From positions 1 through 25,364 of the forward strand of contig JAFGFV010000064.1 of NCBI GenBank assembly GCA_016930895.1: 25,364 nt of DNA, written 5' to 3'. The notes beneath the pieces are model-generated. The model was not told where the DNA came from and did no database searches. It saw nothing but the letters and a program-made list of their open reading frames with translations. The DNA comes from Spirochaetales bacterium (GTDB taxonomy: Bacteria; Spirochaetota; Spirochaetia; SZUA-6; DRHE01). Positions 7,988-15,239 of this stretch are shown here, in pieces (within the stretch, counting starts at the first letter, position 1; every line of letters begins with the position of its first letter). Position numbers and translations under genes: made by a program.

Positions 7988-8473
7988 ATGCCTTTCGACT
8001 ACCTGGAGGACCTGAGCGCCGCGGACGTGGCCTTCCGCGCCGAGGGGGGGACTCTCGCGGAGCTGTTCGCGGCTGCCTGGGAGGCCACCCTGGGAGTCAT
8101 GATCGACCTGACCGCCGCTTCCGGCGACACGCTTGCGCCGCCCGCGGTCCTGCGGCGTCGGGCGCGCCGAAGGATCCGGCTGCAGGAGCCGGAACCCGAC
8201 CGGCTTCTGCACGCCTTCCTGGAGGAGCAGCTGTATTTCAAGGACGCCGAGGGCCTCCTGCTCCGCCTGATGTCCTGCCGGGTGGAGCGGCGCGGCGGGG
8301 GACGCGGCACGCAGGGGGCGGAGCACTGGAGGGTGCGCGCGGTCGCTGCCGGCGAACGCGCAGACCCGACGCGCCACCGCCTGGGCACCGACGTCAAGGC
8401 GGTGACCTGGCACCGCTTCACCCTGCGCCGGGAGGGCGAAACCTGGCGAGCCACGGTGATACTGGACGTCTAA
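7988..8473 (+). CDS. Archease, RtcB-activating protein
   Basis: The 161-residue protein shows the archease pattern: an N-terminal FDYLEDLSAADVAFRAEGGTL (shown here as family landmarks D13 and the AFRA strand), a middle basic strand, and the C-terminal GTDVKAVTWHRF plus ILDV ending with D160. D135, H142 and D160 are the expected metal-site residues. Archease speeds guanylylation and turnover of RtcB and broadens its nucleotide use. It lies 20 bases downstream of rtcB on the same strand, so an operon is nearly certain. Its segment around residues 98-115 (RVERRGGGRGTQGAEHW) is a low-complexity loop. The usual first histidine of the family's N-terminal H-x-A-D motif is replaced by serine/alanine, which is mildly unusual. 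Confidence 0.88.
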   Translation: MPFDYLEDLSAADVAFRAEGGTLAELFAAAWEATLGVMIDLTAASGDTLAPPAVLRRRARRRIRLQEPEPDRLLHAFLEEQLYFKDAEGLLLRLMSCRVERRGGGRGTQGAEHWRVRAVAAGERADPTRHRLGTDVKAVTWHRFTLRREGETWRATVILDV

Positions 8474-8491
8474 CCGATTTGTGCGTATAGA
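8463..8491 (+). promoter_or_regulatory. Candidate promoter of the aldo/keto reductase gene
   Basis: TGGACG (8463-8468) lies 17 bases before TATAGA (8486-8491). The -35 overlaps the last codons of the archease gene. The leader of about 50 bases ends in a strong AAGGAGGAGG ribosome site before ATG 8550. Confidence 0.4.
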
Positions 8492-8549
8492 CTGGTAGCC
8501 GGGCGGCCGGCAACGGCACACAGGATACAGAGGAGAAGGAGGAGGCAGC

Positions 8550-9530
8550 ATGAAGCACAGACCATTCGGCAAGACCGGGCTCGAGGTTTCGGAGATCGGT
8601 TTCGGGGCGTGGGCCATCGGCGGCTCCTGGGGCAGCCAGCGGGACGAGGATTCCATCAAGGCGCTGCACCGGGCCCTGGACCTGGGGGTGAACTTCATCG
8701 ACACGGCGGCAGGCTACGGCGACGGGCGCAGCGAGCGCATCGTCGGCAAGGTGCTCCGGGAGCGGGGTGAGCAGGGGCGGGTCGTCGTGACCACCAAGAC
8801 CCCGCCGGCCTCCGGGCCGTGGCCGCCTTCGCCCTACTGCCGCTGGCAGGACCGTTACTCGGAGGAGTATCTGCGGGCGAACGTGGAGGAACGGCTTCGC
8901 AACCTCGGGACCGAAACCCTCGACGTGCTCCTGCTGCATACCTGGACCCGCGCCTGGAACCGGGACCCTCAGCCCCTGGAGATACTGAGCAAGCTCAAGA
9001 AGGAGGGCAAGCTTCGCTTCTTCGGCGTCTCGACGCCGGAGCACGACCAAAACGCCCTGGTGCAGCTCATGCGCGACGGACGGCTGGACGCGGTGGAGGT
9101 GATCTACAACATCTTCGAGCAGGAGCCGGCAGCGGAGTTCCTGCCCGAGGCGGCGGAGAAGGGGGTGGGAGTCATCGCCCGCATGCCCTTCGACGAAAGC
9201 GCCCTGACCGGCAAGCTGACCGAGAGCACCCGCTTCGAGGAAGGGGACTTTCGCAACAACTACTTCATGGGGGACCGCCTGAGCCGCACGGTCCGGGAAG
9301 TGCGGAAGGTCGCCGCCGACCTGGAGGGCAGCGGCTACACCCTCCCGCAGGCGGCCATCAGGTTCGTGCTTGCCCACCGGGCGGTCAGCCTGACCATCCC
9401 GGGGATGCGCAACCTGCAGCAGGTCGAGGCCAACGTAGGGGTCTCCGAGCTCCCGGACATGCCGGAAGACCTGCAGCGCCGCCTGCGCGCTCACAACTGG
9501 AGGCGCGCCTTCTGGTACGAGGGAAGGTAG
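8550..9530 (+). CDS. Aldo/keto reductase
   Basis: The 326-residue NADPH-type (beta/alpha)8 oxidoreductase opens with the standard MKHRPFGKTGLEVSEIGFGAW. The catalytic tetrad can be placed at D51 and Y56 (FIDTAAGYGDGRSE), K83 (TTKTPP) and H130 (VLLLHTW). The C-terminal half has the usual cofactor-binding region (LPQAAIRFVLAH, then SLTIPGMRNLQQVEANV). It resembles the general AKR group of sugar/aldehyde reductases; the substrate cannot be told from sequence. The start is fixed by AGGAGG four bases upstream. It ends 12 bases before the stop of the convergent FecR-domain gene. Confidence 0.92.
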   Translation: MKHRPFGKTGLEVSEIGFGAWAIGGSWGSQRDEDSIKALHRALDLGVNFIDTAAGYGDGRSERIVGKVLRERGEQGRVVVTTKTPPASGPWPPSPYCRWQDRYSEEYLRANVEERLRNLGTETLDVLLLHTWTRAWNRDPQPLEILSKLKKEGKLRFFGVSTPEHDQNALVQLMRDGRLDAVEVIYNIFEQEPAAEFLPEAAEKGVGVIARMPFDESALTGKLTESTRFEEGDFRNNYFMGDRLSRTVREVRKVAADLEGSGYTLPQAAIRFVLAHRAVSLTIPGMRNLQQVEANVGVSELPDMPEDLQRRLRAHNWRRAFWYEGR

Positions 9531-9542
9531 CCGGCCCTTCCG

Positions 9543-10232
9543 CTAGTAACCGCTGTCGCGGCCGCCCGGGCCCCAGGGAATTCGCGCGCCGATCCTGGCC
9601 GCAAGACCGTCCATGAGGGGATCGTCGTGATACAGCAGCGGGGCCTGCACGGCCTTGATCACCGTCCCCTGGCGGACAAAGCGTAGCGCCTTGTGATGAT
9701 CCGACGTCACCTCGCGCCTGAAGCTCTCCCCGATGTCCGAAAGCCGCGTGCGGCCGTTGCAGGTGCAGATGTAGGTCCTCTCCGGGGTTTCGACACGTAT
9801 GTAGAACGCCGTACCCCGAACTCCAGCCACGGCTGTCGGGGTCTGAAGCCTGAAGGCTCCCCCCGAAGCACTGAGGCGCTGCAGCTTGTAGAACACCGCG
9901 GCCAGAGCGCCCTTCTGGAGGTCGATCAGGCCGCGCCCCTCCTCGATCTCGATGCGGGCGGTACTCAGGGGTTCGATGCGGAAGATGTTCTTGCCGGCGA
10001 ACACTACCTCGCAGATGGACCCTTCGGCGGTCTGAATGACCGCTCCAAGCGGCACCTCCTGGCCGATCTCGGCTCTGCCGCGGTTCAGGAGGACATCACC
10101 CTCCACGTACTCGATCACGCCCCGGGGGTTCACAGCCCCGGGTTCCCCTGCTCCCCCTGCGAATCCGCCGACAACGCCAGCCAGCGCGAGCACCGTGCAC
10201 AGGATCGCTGTCCGGCTCTCTGGCCTCGGCAT
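9543..10232 (-). CDS. Exported FecR-domain protein with CTCNG and HH motifs
   Basis: The 229-residue protein has an N-terminal signal or anchor (residues 7-28) and a FecR-type beta domain covering about residues 37-148. The diagnostic segment is TPTAVAGVRGTAFYI at 131-145. After it come CTCNG (C156, C158) and TSDHHKALRF (H179, H180), a Cys/His combination that could bind a metal or form a disulfide. Classical FecR proteins are anti-sigma regulators, but no sigma factor or TonB receptor is adjacent. The protein is more likely one of the stand-alone FecR-domain envelope proteins of unknown role. AGGAG lies 8 bases before ATG 10232. It is divergent from the GNAT gene. Confidence 0.85.
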   Translation of the reverse strand: MPRPESRTAILCTVLALAGVVGGFAGGAGEPGAVNPRGVIEYVEGDVLLNRGRAEIGQEVPLGAVIQTAEGSICEVVFAGKNIFRIEPLSTARIEIEEGRGLIDLQKGALAAVFYKLQRLSASGGAFRLQTPTAVAGVRGTAFYIRVETPERTYICTCNGRTRLSDIGESFRREVTSDHHKALRFVRQGTVIKAVQAPLLYHDDPLMDGLAARIGARIPWGPGGRDSGY

Positions 10233-10255
10233 GGGGCTTGCTCCTTTCGCCGTCG

Positions 10256-10284
10256 ATCATAGCAGTGGCTGCGGCCCCAAGCAA
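10256..10284 (-). promoter_or_regulatory. Sigma-70-like promoter of the FecR-domain gene
   Basis: Minus-strand TTGCTT (10279-10284), 17-base spacer, TATGAT (10256-10261). One of the best -10 boxes in the window. Confidence 0.55.
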
Positions 10285-10430
10285 GGCCCCGCTCGACGGC
10301 GGGCCCGACGACCGCAGACGGACGGAGGGCTGCCAGGTCGGCCGACCCGCCGACGGGCGTGCGGAGCGAGGCGTCCCGCCGGATCGGCAGCCCTGGCCGG
10401 CGAAATCGCCTCACGGCTTCTGTGAGTCCT

Positions 10431-10459
10431 TTGACACCTGACCGTTTTCCCGATAACAA
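10431..10459 (+). promoter_or_regulatory. Sigma-70 promoter of the GNAT gene
   Basis: Perfect -35 TTGACA (10431-10436), 17-base spacer, TAACAA (10454-10459). The expected transcription start near 10466 excludes the ATG at 10459 as a start codon. A small inverted repeat, CTCAC-GGCTTCT-GTGAG, lies just upstream at about 10410-10426. Confidence 0.6.
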
Positions 10460-10485
10460 TGCACGAGGGACGAGGAGGAACGGCG

Positions 10486-11613
10486 GTGGCACAGATGATT
10501 AGCGTGCGTCCGGTGAGCGGGGCCCGTGAGCTGGGAAGGTTCATCAAGTTCCCCTGGAAGATCTACCGCGGAGACCCCAACTGGGTGCCGCCGTTGCTCA
10601 TAGAACAGAAGGCGCTGCTCGACACCAAGAAAAACCCCTTCTTCGAGCACGCCGAGATCCAGCACTACCTGGCCTGGAAGGGCCGAGAGCCCGTGGGCCG
10701 CATCTCCGCCATCCTGGATCACCACTACAACGAGTTCCACGACGAGCGGGCCGGGTTCTTCGGTTTCTTCGAGTCGATCGATGACCCGGAAGTCTCCCGA
10801 AGTCTGCTGTCGACAGCGGAGAGCTGGGTGCGGGAAAAGGGCATGAACCAGCTCATGGGCCCCACCAATCCCGGAACCAACAACGTGCTCGCCCTCCTGG
10901 TGGACGGTTTCGACCGCCCTCCGGTCATCCAGATGCCCTACAACCCCCGCTACTACCTGGACCTGTTCGCCGATGCCGGTCTGGAGAAGGCGCGGGACCT
11001 GTATGCGTACTGGATGGAGGACATCACCCCCGTGTCGGACAAGGTCAAGCGGGTCGCCGAGCTGGTCCGAAAGCGCAAGGCGGTCACGGTCCGGTCGATC
11101 GTGATGAAGGAGATGAAGCAGGAGATCCAGCTCATCAAGGAGGTCTACAACGACGCCTGGGAGAAGAACTGGGGCTTCGTGCCCTGGACCGACGCGGAGA
11201 TCCAGGCCGTCGGGCAGGACCTCAAGATGGTCGTGGATCCCGAGCTGGTGATGCTCGCCTACGTGGACGGCGAGCTGGCCGGTTTTTCGCTGGCCCTGCC
11301 GGACATCAACCAGGCCCTGAGAAGGATGAACGGCCGGCTCTTCCCCCTGGGGCTGTTCAAGCTCCTGATCTACTCGAAAAAGATCAACCAGATCCGGGTC
11401 CTGGCCTTGGGGGTCAAGAAGAAGTTCCAGAACATGGGTCTGGATGCGGTGTTCTACTACGAGACCTACACCCGCGGCACCGCCCACGGCTTCCATGCCG
11501 GCGAGTTCTCCTGGATCCTCGAGAACAACGCGCCTATGCGCAATGCCATGGAGAACTGGGGCGCCCGCATCTACAAGACCTACCGCATGTACCGCAAAGC
11601 CCTGCAAGGCTGA
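10486..11613 (+). CDS. GNAT-superfamily protein, YghO-like
   Basis: The 375-residue protein starts with the family's MISVRPVSGARELGRFIKFPW block and continues with KIYRGDPNWVPPL and ENPFFEH-type sequence (KKNPFFEHAEIQHYLA). It has the two-lobed acyltransferase layout seen in E. coli YghO and relatives, including the conserved MGPTNPGTNN near residues 124-135 and FQNMGLDAVFYYETY near 314-330. The biochemical role of this family is unknown; acyl-CoA-dependent N-acylation is a reasonable guess only. The start is GTG 10486, because GAGGAGG lies 7 bases upstream and the promoter rules out the upstream ATG. An ATG three codons further in is a second choice. It is monocistronic and convergent with the response-regulator gene. 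Confidence 0.85.
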   Translation: MAQMISVRPVSGARELGRFIKFPWKIYRGDPNWVPPLLIEQKALLDTKKNPFFEHAEIQHYLAWKGREPVGRISAILDHHYNEFHDERAGFFGFFESIDDPEVSRSLLSTAESWVREKGMNQLMGPTNPGTNNVLALLVDGFDRPPVIQMPYNPRYYLDLFADAGLEKARDLYAYWMEDITPVSDKVKRVAELVRKRKAVTVRSIVMKEMKQEIQLIKEVYNDAWEKNWGFVPWTDAEIQAVGQDLKMVVDPELVMLAYVDGELAGFSLALPDINQALRRMNGRLFPLGLFKLLIYSKKINQIRVLALGVKKKFQNMGLDAVFYYETYTRGTAHGFHAGEFSWILENNAPMRNAMENWGARIYKTYRMYRKALQG

Positions 11614-11623
11614 ACGCCGGGGC

Positions 11624-11647
11624 GGCCGGCACGACAGGCGGCCGGCC
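11624..11647. terminator. Hairpin between convergent GNAT and response-regulator genes
   Basis: GGCCGGC (11624-11630) pairs with GCCGGCC (11641-11647) over a 10-base loop, with TTTT at about 11659-11662 downstream on the plus strand. It could serve both convergent genes. The arms are also a direct repeat of GGCGGCCGGC. Confidence 0.4.
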
Positions 11648-11669
11648 CGCGCGAGAGGTTTTCCCGCTT

Positions 11670-13007
11670 CTACTCCAGCCCGTACTGCTTGATCTTATTC
11701 AGGAGGGTGCGCCGGCTGATGCCCAGCTCTTCCGCCGCCCGCGTGCGGTTGCCCTGCCAGCGGTGCAAGGCCGCGCTCACCGCGTCGCGTTCCAGGCCCG
11801 CCAGGGTCGTGGGCGCCGCCGACCGGTTCGGCGGTCGGTGGGTCTGCCGCTGGGCCTCGGGTCCCAGGGCCAGGTCCGCTGCCCGCAGGTCCTCGCCTTC
11901 GGCGAAGATCATGGCCCGCTCCAGCAGGTTCTCCAGCTCTCGCACGTTGCCCGGAAAGGAGTAGCGCCTTAAGCTCTCCAGCGCCTCCAGTTCCACGCCC
12001 CGGATGCTCATCCCCAGCTTGTGGTTCAGCTTGCGGATCAGCTCCCCTGCCAGGAGGGGCAGGTCGTCCAGGCGCTCCCGCAGCGGCGGGATGTGCAGGT
12101 GGATCACGTTCAGGCGGTAGTAGAGGTCCTTCCGGAAACCGCCGGTCTCTACCAGGCGCTCCAGATCCCGGTTGGTGGCCGCCACGATCCGCGCGTCGAC
12201 CGGGATCGACTGGGTCCCCCCGAGGCGCTGGATCCGCCGTTCCTGCAGGACCCGCAGCAGCTTGACCTGCAGCTGAGGGGCCATCTCCCCGATCTCGTCG
12301 AGAAACATGGTGCCGCCGGAGGCCACCTCGAACAGGCCGTTCTTGCGCCTGTCGGCGCCGGTGAACGCCCCGCGCTCGTACCCGAACAGCTCGCTCTCCA
12401 GAAGCGTGTCCGGAATCCCGGCCACGTTGACCGCCACGAAGGGAGCATCCCGGCGGGGCGAACGGGCGTGGACCAGGCGGGCGACGACCTCCTTGCCCGT
12501 GCCGCTTTCCCCGGTGATGAGCACCGTTGCGGGTGTGCCGGCAACCTTCTCGATCGCGCGCCCGATCTCCTGCATGACCGGGCTGTCCCCCAGGGCCGGC
12601 CCCTCCGCAGAGTCCTCTCGGGCCTCCAGCTGCAGCCGGTCGCGCAGGCTCTGGGCCTCGATGATCTTCTTGAGCCGAACGACCAGTTCCTCCGGGTCGA
12701 ACGGCTTGACCACGTAGTCCTGCGCGCCAAGCTTCATGGCCTCCACCGCGTCCTGCACCTCTCCGTAGGCGGAGATCATGATCACGGGCAGGCGCGGACC
12801 TTCCTCGCGAATCCAGCGCAGGAGCTCCAGGCCGTCCATGGCGGGCATCCGCAGGTCGATGATGCCGGCGGCAAACACCTGCTCCTCCAGCAGGCGCTTG
12901 GCGGCCAACCCGTTTTCCACGCACACCGACTCGACGCCCTCGAGGCCGAGGTAACGGGCGATGGAATCGCGGATGTTCCTCTCGTCATCGGCCACCAGCA
13001 CCTTCAC
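11670..13007 (-). CDS. Sigma-54-dependent response regulator, NtrC/ZraR class
   Basis: The 445-residue protein has three domains. The receiver (about 1-120) has D7/D8, the phospho-acceptor D51 (IIDLRMPAMDG), S79 and K101. The AAA+ domain (about 140-375) has Walker A GESGTGKE (166-173), the sigma-54-contacting GAFTGA (213-218) and Walker B FLDE (235-238). A Fis-type DNA-binding helix-turn-helix ends the protein (RAAEELGISRRTLLNKIKQYG). It activates RNA polymerase carrying sigma-54 when phosphorylated. It begins at GTG 13007, overlaps the kinase stop codon and has AGGAGG 8 bases upstream, so it is translationally coupled to its partner kinase. The only sigma-54 promoter I can see nearby belongs to the secreted-protein gene at 14462-15076, its probable target. 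Confidence 0.96.
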   Translation of the reverse strand: MKVLVADDERNIRDSIARYLGLEGVESVCVENGLAAKRLLEEQVFAAGIIDLRMPAMDGLELLRWIREEGPRLPVIMISAYGEVQDAVEAMKLGAQDYVVKPFDPEELVVRLKKIIEAQSLRDRLQLEAREDSAEGPALGDSPVMQEIGRAIEKVAGTPATVLITGESGTGKEVVARLVHARSPRRDAPFVAVNVAGIPDTLLESELFGYERGAFTGADRRKNGLFEVASGGTMFLDEIGEMAPQLQVKLLRVLQERRIQRLGGTQSIPVDARIVAATNRDLERLVETGGFRKDLYYRLNVIHLHIPPLRERLDDLPLLAGELIRKLNHKLGMSIRGVELEALESLRRYSFPGNVRELENLLERAMIFAEGEDLRAADLALGPEAQRQTHRPPNRSAAPTTLAGLERDAVSAALHRWQGNRTRAAEELGISRRTLLNKIKQYGLE

Positions 13008-14359
13008 CTTGCCTGCCTCCTCAGGACGACCCGTGCCTCGGTCCCGCCGTCCCTGCGGCCCTCCAGGACGAGCCTGCCACCGGCGGCCTCCACGAACCGG
13101 CGGGCGATCGCCAGGCCTACTCCAGACCCCTGCACCTTGCTCGTGAAGAAGGGATCGAAGACCTTGGAGCGGATCGCCTCCGGGATGCCGGGGCCTCGGT
13201 CGAGGACCTTCACGATCACGTCGGGGCCCTTCGCCTCCACTGCGATCTCCACAGTCTCATCGCTCCCGGCTTCCAGGGCGTTGTTGACCAGGTTCTCGAC
13301 CACGGAGCGCAGCCTCTGCGGATCGAACATCGTACGCAGGTCGCGTTCCCCGGAAGGGGCGTACTGAATTCTGCGGTCGTAGCGCAGGACGAGCGCCCGG
13401 ACAAAGCGGTCCAGATCGATCGACTCCACCCGCCCCACCGGGTCTCGAAGGAAATCGCCGATCCGATCTGTCAGAAGGGCCAGCCGGCGAGTTTCCTCCT
13501 CGATCACATGCAGCTCTTCCTGCCGTTCCTGCGGGAGAGTCTTCTTCAGCACCCCCGTCTGGATCCGGATCGCGCTCAAGGGATTCTTGATTTCGTGAGT
13601 CAAGGTCCGGCTGGCTTCCCCGAGCCGCGCCAGTTGTTCCCGGGATGCCAGCTCACGCCGGATGCTCTGGTTGTTCCTGTACAGCACCGCCACCAGGACC
13701 ATGGCTCCCAGGGTGGCGAGCGGGAGGAAGATCTGGGCGAGCACAAGGGCCCTCTGTCGCGCGTAGAAAGCCTCCGCCGAGAGCTCGAGGAACAGTAGCC
13801 GTGGTGCGCCGGGGCGGGCGCGGTCCGCCATGCCGCGGCGGGGTCGCATCTCCATGTGCGGCGCTGGCGTTCCCATGTGCGGGGCTGGCGTTCCCATGTG
13901 CGGGGCTGGCGTTCCCATGTGCGGCGCTGGCGTTCCCATGTGCGGGGCTGGCATCCCCAGGATCCGAATGAGCGTGAGGGTACGGCGTTCCCGATCGTGT
14001 CGAAAGTGGGGCGCAGGGAGCATGCCTTCGCCGAGGGTTCCGGGGGGGGCGTCCAGCGTCGAAGGAGCACTCCCGGTCCGCATCAGGGCCGCGCCGTCAC
14101 CGGAGTACACCGCGAAGCCCACGAGGCTGTTCTCCGGGAGCAGCTCTTCGGGGTTTTCCCCGTCGCGGACTGCCTCCAGCAATACGCCGGCCACCCGCTC
14201 CGTTTGGTACTCGGCCAGCAGGAGGTTGCGCCGGCGCTCACCGGAGAGCAGGAACACGGACAGCGCGGTCACGGCCACGAACAGCGCCAGCAGGATCCCG
14301 AAGAACACCGGGCTGTCCCGGCCGACCGCGCTGCTTGCCCTGTGTCGACGATCTCTCAT
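13004..14359 (-). CDS. Membrane sensor histidine kinase with His/Met-repeat sensor domain (ZraS-like)
   Basis: The 451-residue kinase (numbered from ATG 14359) has TM1 at about 18-38, an extracytoplasmic sensor loop (about 40-204), TM2 at about 205-228 and no clear HAMP domain. The catalytic core follows: H-box LTHEIKNPLS with H255, N-box NLVNNALEAG, G1 DRGPGIP (387-393), F-box DPFFTSK and G2 GSGVGLAIA (411-419). This is the layout of NtrB/ZraS-type kinases that pair with sigma-54 regulators. Late in the loop (about 135-170) lies a run of five GTPAPHM units rich in His and Met, flanked by LGMP and HMEMRP. Such residues suit binding of soft or borderline metals, but that is inference. An in-frame TTG at 14398 lies upstream of the predicted promoter and is rejected. 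The response-regulator gene overlaps its stop. Confidence 0.93.
   Translation of the reverse strand: MRDRRHRASSAVGRDSPVFFGILLALFVAVTALSVFLLSGERRRNLLLAEYQTERVAGVLLEAVRDGENPEELLPENSLVGFAVYSGDGAALMRTGSAPSTLDAPPGTLGEGMLPAPHFRHDRERRTLTLIRILGMPAPHMGTPAPHMGTPAPHMGTPAPHMGTPAPHMEMRPRRGMADRARPGAPRLLFLELSAEAFYARQRALVLAQIFLPLATLGAMVLVAVLYRNNQSIRRELASREQLARLGEASRTLTHEIKNPLSAIRIQTGVLKKTLPQERQEELHVIEEETRRLALLTDRIGDFLRDPVGRVESIDLDRFVRALVLRYDRRIQYAPSGERDLRTMFDPQRLRSVVENLVNNALEAGSDETVEIAVEAKGPDVIVKVLDRGPGIPEAIRSKVFDPFFTSKVQGSGVGLAIARRFVEAAGGRLVLEGRRDGGTEARVVLRRQAR
13852..13956 (-). repeat. In-frame 21-bp tandem repeat, five copies, in the sensor kinase gene
   Basis: Five head-to-tail 21-bp units begin at 13852, 13873, 13894, 13915 and 13936; the last differs at its end. 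Each encodes the heptapeptide GTPAPHM. The variation between copies (GCC versus GCG) is silent for Ala, so the amino-acid repeat is exact for most copies. Confidence 0.95.
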
Positions 14360-14377
14360 TTCCCCAGGCTCTCCCGG

Positions 14378-14383
14378 ATTGTA
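14378..14383 (-). promoter_or_regulatory. Candidate -10 box for the kinase/regulator operon
   Basis: Minus-strand TACAAT ends about 18 bases before ATG 14359. No good -35 lies at the right distance, so this promoter would be weak or activator-dependent. It is supported mainly by the terminator that separates the kinase from the upstream gene. Confidence 0.35.
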
Positions 14384-14403
14384 GCGCCAACCGCTCAAAG
14401 GGG

Positions 14404-14430
14404 AAAGGCCGGCGGGACACGCCGGCCTTT
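14404..14430 (-). terminator. Strong hairpin terminator after the secreted-protein gene
   Basis: A perfect 11-bp stem, AAAGGCCGGCG (14404-14414) with CGCCGGCCTTT (14420-14430), closes a 5-base loop. It lies about 30 bases beyond the stop of the minus-strand gene at 14462. On that strand it ends in CCTTTCCCC, with no long U-tract. It would insulate the sigma-54 transcript from the kinase gene. Confidence 0.7.
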
Positions 14431-14461
14431 CCAGAAGTATGATGAAGGGGAAGGGACTGCG

Positions 14462-15076
14462 CTACCTACCCTGTCGGCCCTGCGGACCTGGAGCCCTCCG
14501 CGGCCACCAGGGGCCCTCTCCCCAACCAGGCCCCCATGCGTCCGGACCGCAGGGCCCCATGCCGTACGGAGCGCCGCGCATCCCCATTCGCCCTCGTCCC
14601 CGAGGCGCCCAGCGGGGTCCGCCCATCGGCCCGCGTGCGTACCGTTCCAGGTCGTACTCCTTGCCGTCGATCACGGCCCGGGTCACCCAGAGGTGGACCT
14701 CTTCTCCTTCCGCGCCTTCCTGATCCTCGAACCTGGGCAAGCCTGTCACGGTGTAGCCGACCACGGTCACCGTCTGGCCTTCCTTGAGCTCAGCCTCGTA
14801 CAGATAGTGCCGCGGGACCAGGAGCTCGTACTCCTTGCCCTCGCTGATCAGCTCCGGGTGGATCCGGTTGTCGAAGTACAGCCGGCCGGTCACGGTCACG
14901 CTCTCCTCGGAGAAACTGGGTGCCGGGCGCTCGTCGTAGCCTCGCCCCTGCCAGGGCTCCGGCGCTTCGGCGGGAGGCGCCGGCTCCTCGGACTGCCCGC
15001 CCGCGAACACCGCCGTGGCCAGCCCCCCGAGCAGGACCGGGATCAGAACAAGACTCAGAAGCACTCTCTTCTTCAT
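14462..15076 (-). CDS. Small secreted protein under sigma-54 control, function unknown
   Basis: The 204-residue product has a clear Sec signal peptide (MKKR, hydrophobic 5-21, cleavage likely after VFA at 23-25). A 35-residue acidic/proline linker follows. A compact beta-rich middle (about 58-143: VTVTGRLYFDN, EYELLVPRHY, LKEGQTVTVVGYTV, LWVTRAVIDGKEYDL) resembles small OB-fold modules. The tail (149-204) is very rich in Gly, Pro, Arg, Trp and Met, with five Trp and a single Cys (C176). ATG 15076 has AGGAGG six bases upstream. The gene lies between the zinc-type ATPase and the kinase/regulator pair and carries its own sigma-54 promoter. By position it takes the place of ZraP, the periplasmic zinc-binding chaperone of enterobacteria, but it has no recognisable ZraP/CpxP sequence. 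A role in metal or envelope stress is inference. Confidence 0.82.
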   Translation of the reverse strand: MKKRVLLSLVLIPVLLGGLATAVFAGGQSEEPAPPAEAPEPWQGRGYDERPAPSFSEESVTVTGRLYFDNRIHPELISEGKEYELLVPRHYLYEAELKEGQTVTVVGYTVTGLPRFEDQEGAEGEEVHLWVTRAVIDGKEYDLERYARGPMGGPRWAPRGRGRMGMRGAPYGMGPCGPDAWGPGWGEGPWWPRRAPGPQGRQGR

Positions 15077-15115
15077 CGATAACCTCCTCGATCGGTATTG
15101 CTTCACACCCAGTAA

Positions 15116-15132
15116 TGCAGATTCCGTGCCAA
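15116..15132 (-). promoter_or_regulatory. Sigma-54 (-24/-12) promoter
   Basis: Minus-strand TTGGCACGGAATCTGCA matches the consensus TTGGCACG-N4-TTGCA at all but one position. The invariant GG (15129-15130) and GC (15117-15118) are separated by exactly 10 bases. Transcription would start near 15106, leaving about 30 bases of leader with AGGAGG before ATG 15076. Confidence 0.85.
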
Positions 15133-15239
15133 GACTGGTGCGACGAGGCCCCAAAATGCCGCTCCAGCTCGGTTCGGCAGGCCCCTCGAGCGACCCCGTG
15201 AATGCTTCTCCTGTGCAGTTTTTTCCCTGCGGCGCGGGA

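Noticed and set aside
9543..10232. FecR protein as an anti-sigma factor for iron uptake
   Set aside because: No ECF sigma factor or TonB-dependent receptor is adjacent, and the protein lacks the cytoplasmic anti-sigma segment before its membrane-spanning or signal region.
11670..13007. The NtrC-class regulator as RtcR controlling rtcB
   Set aside because: It has a phospho-receiver domain and a coupled histidine kinase, whereas RtcR has a CARF-like sensory domain. It is also nowhere near the rtcB promoter.
14360..14398. Upstream TTG start for the sensor kinase
   Set aside because: It lies upstream of the candidate -10 box at 14378-14383, has no ribosome site, and adds residues with no family match.
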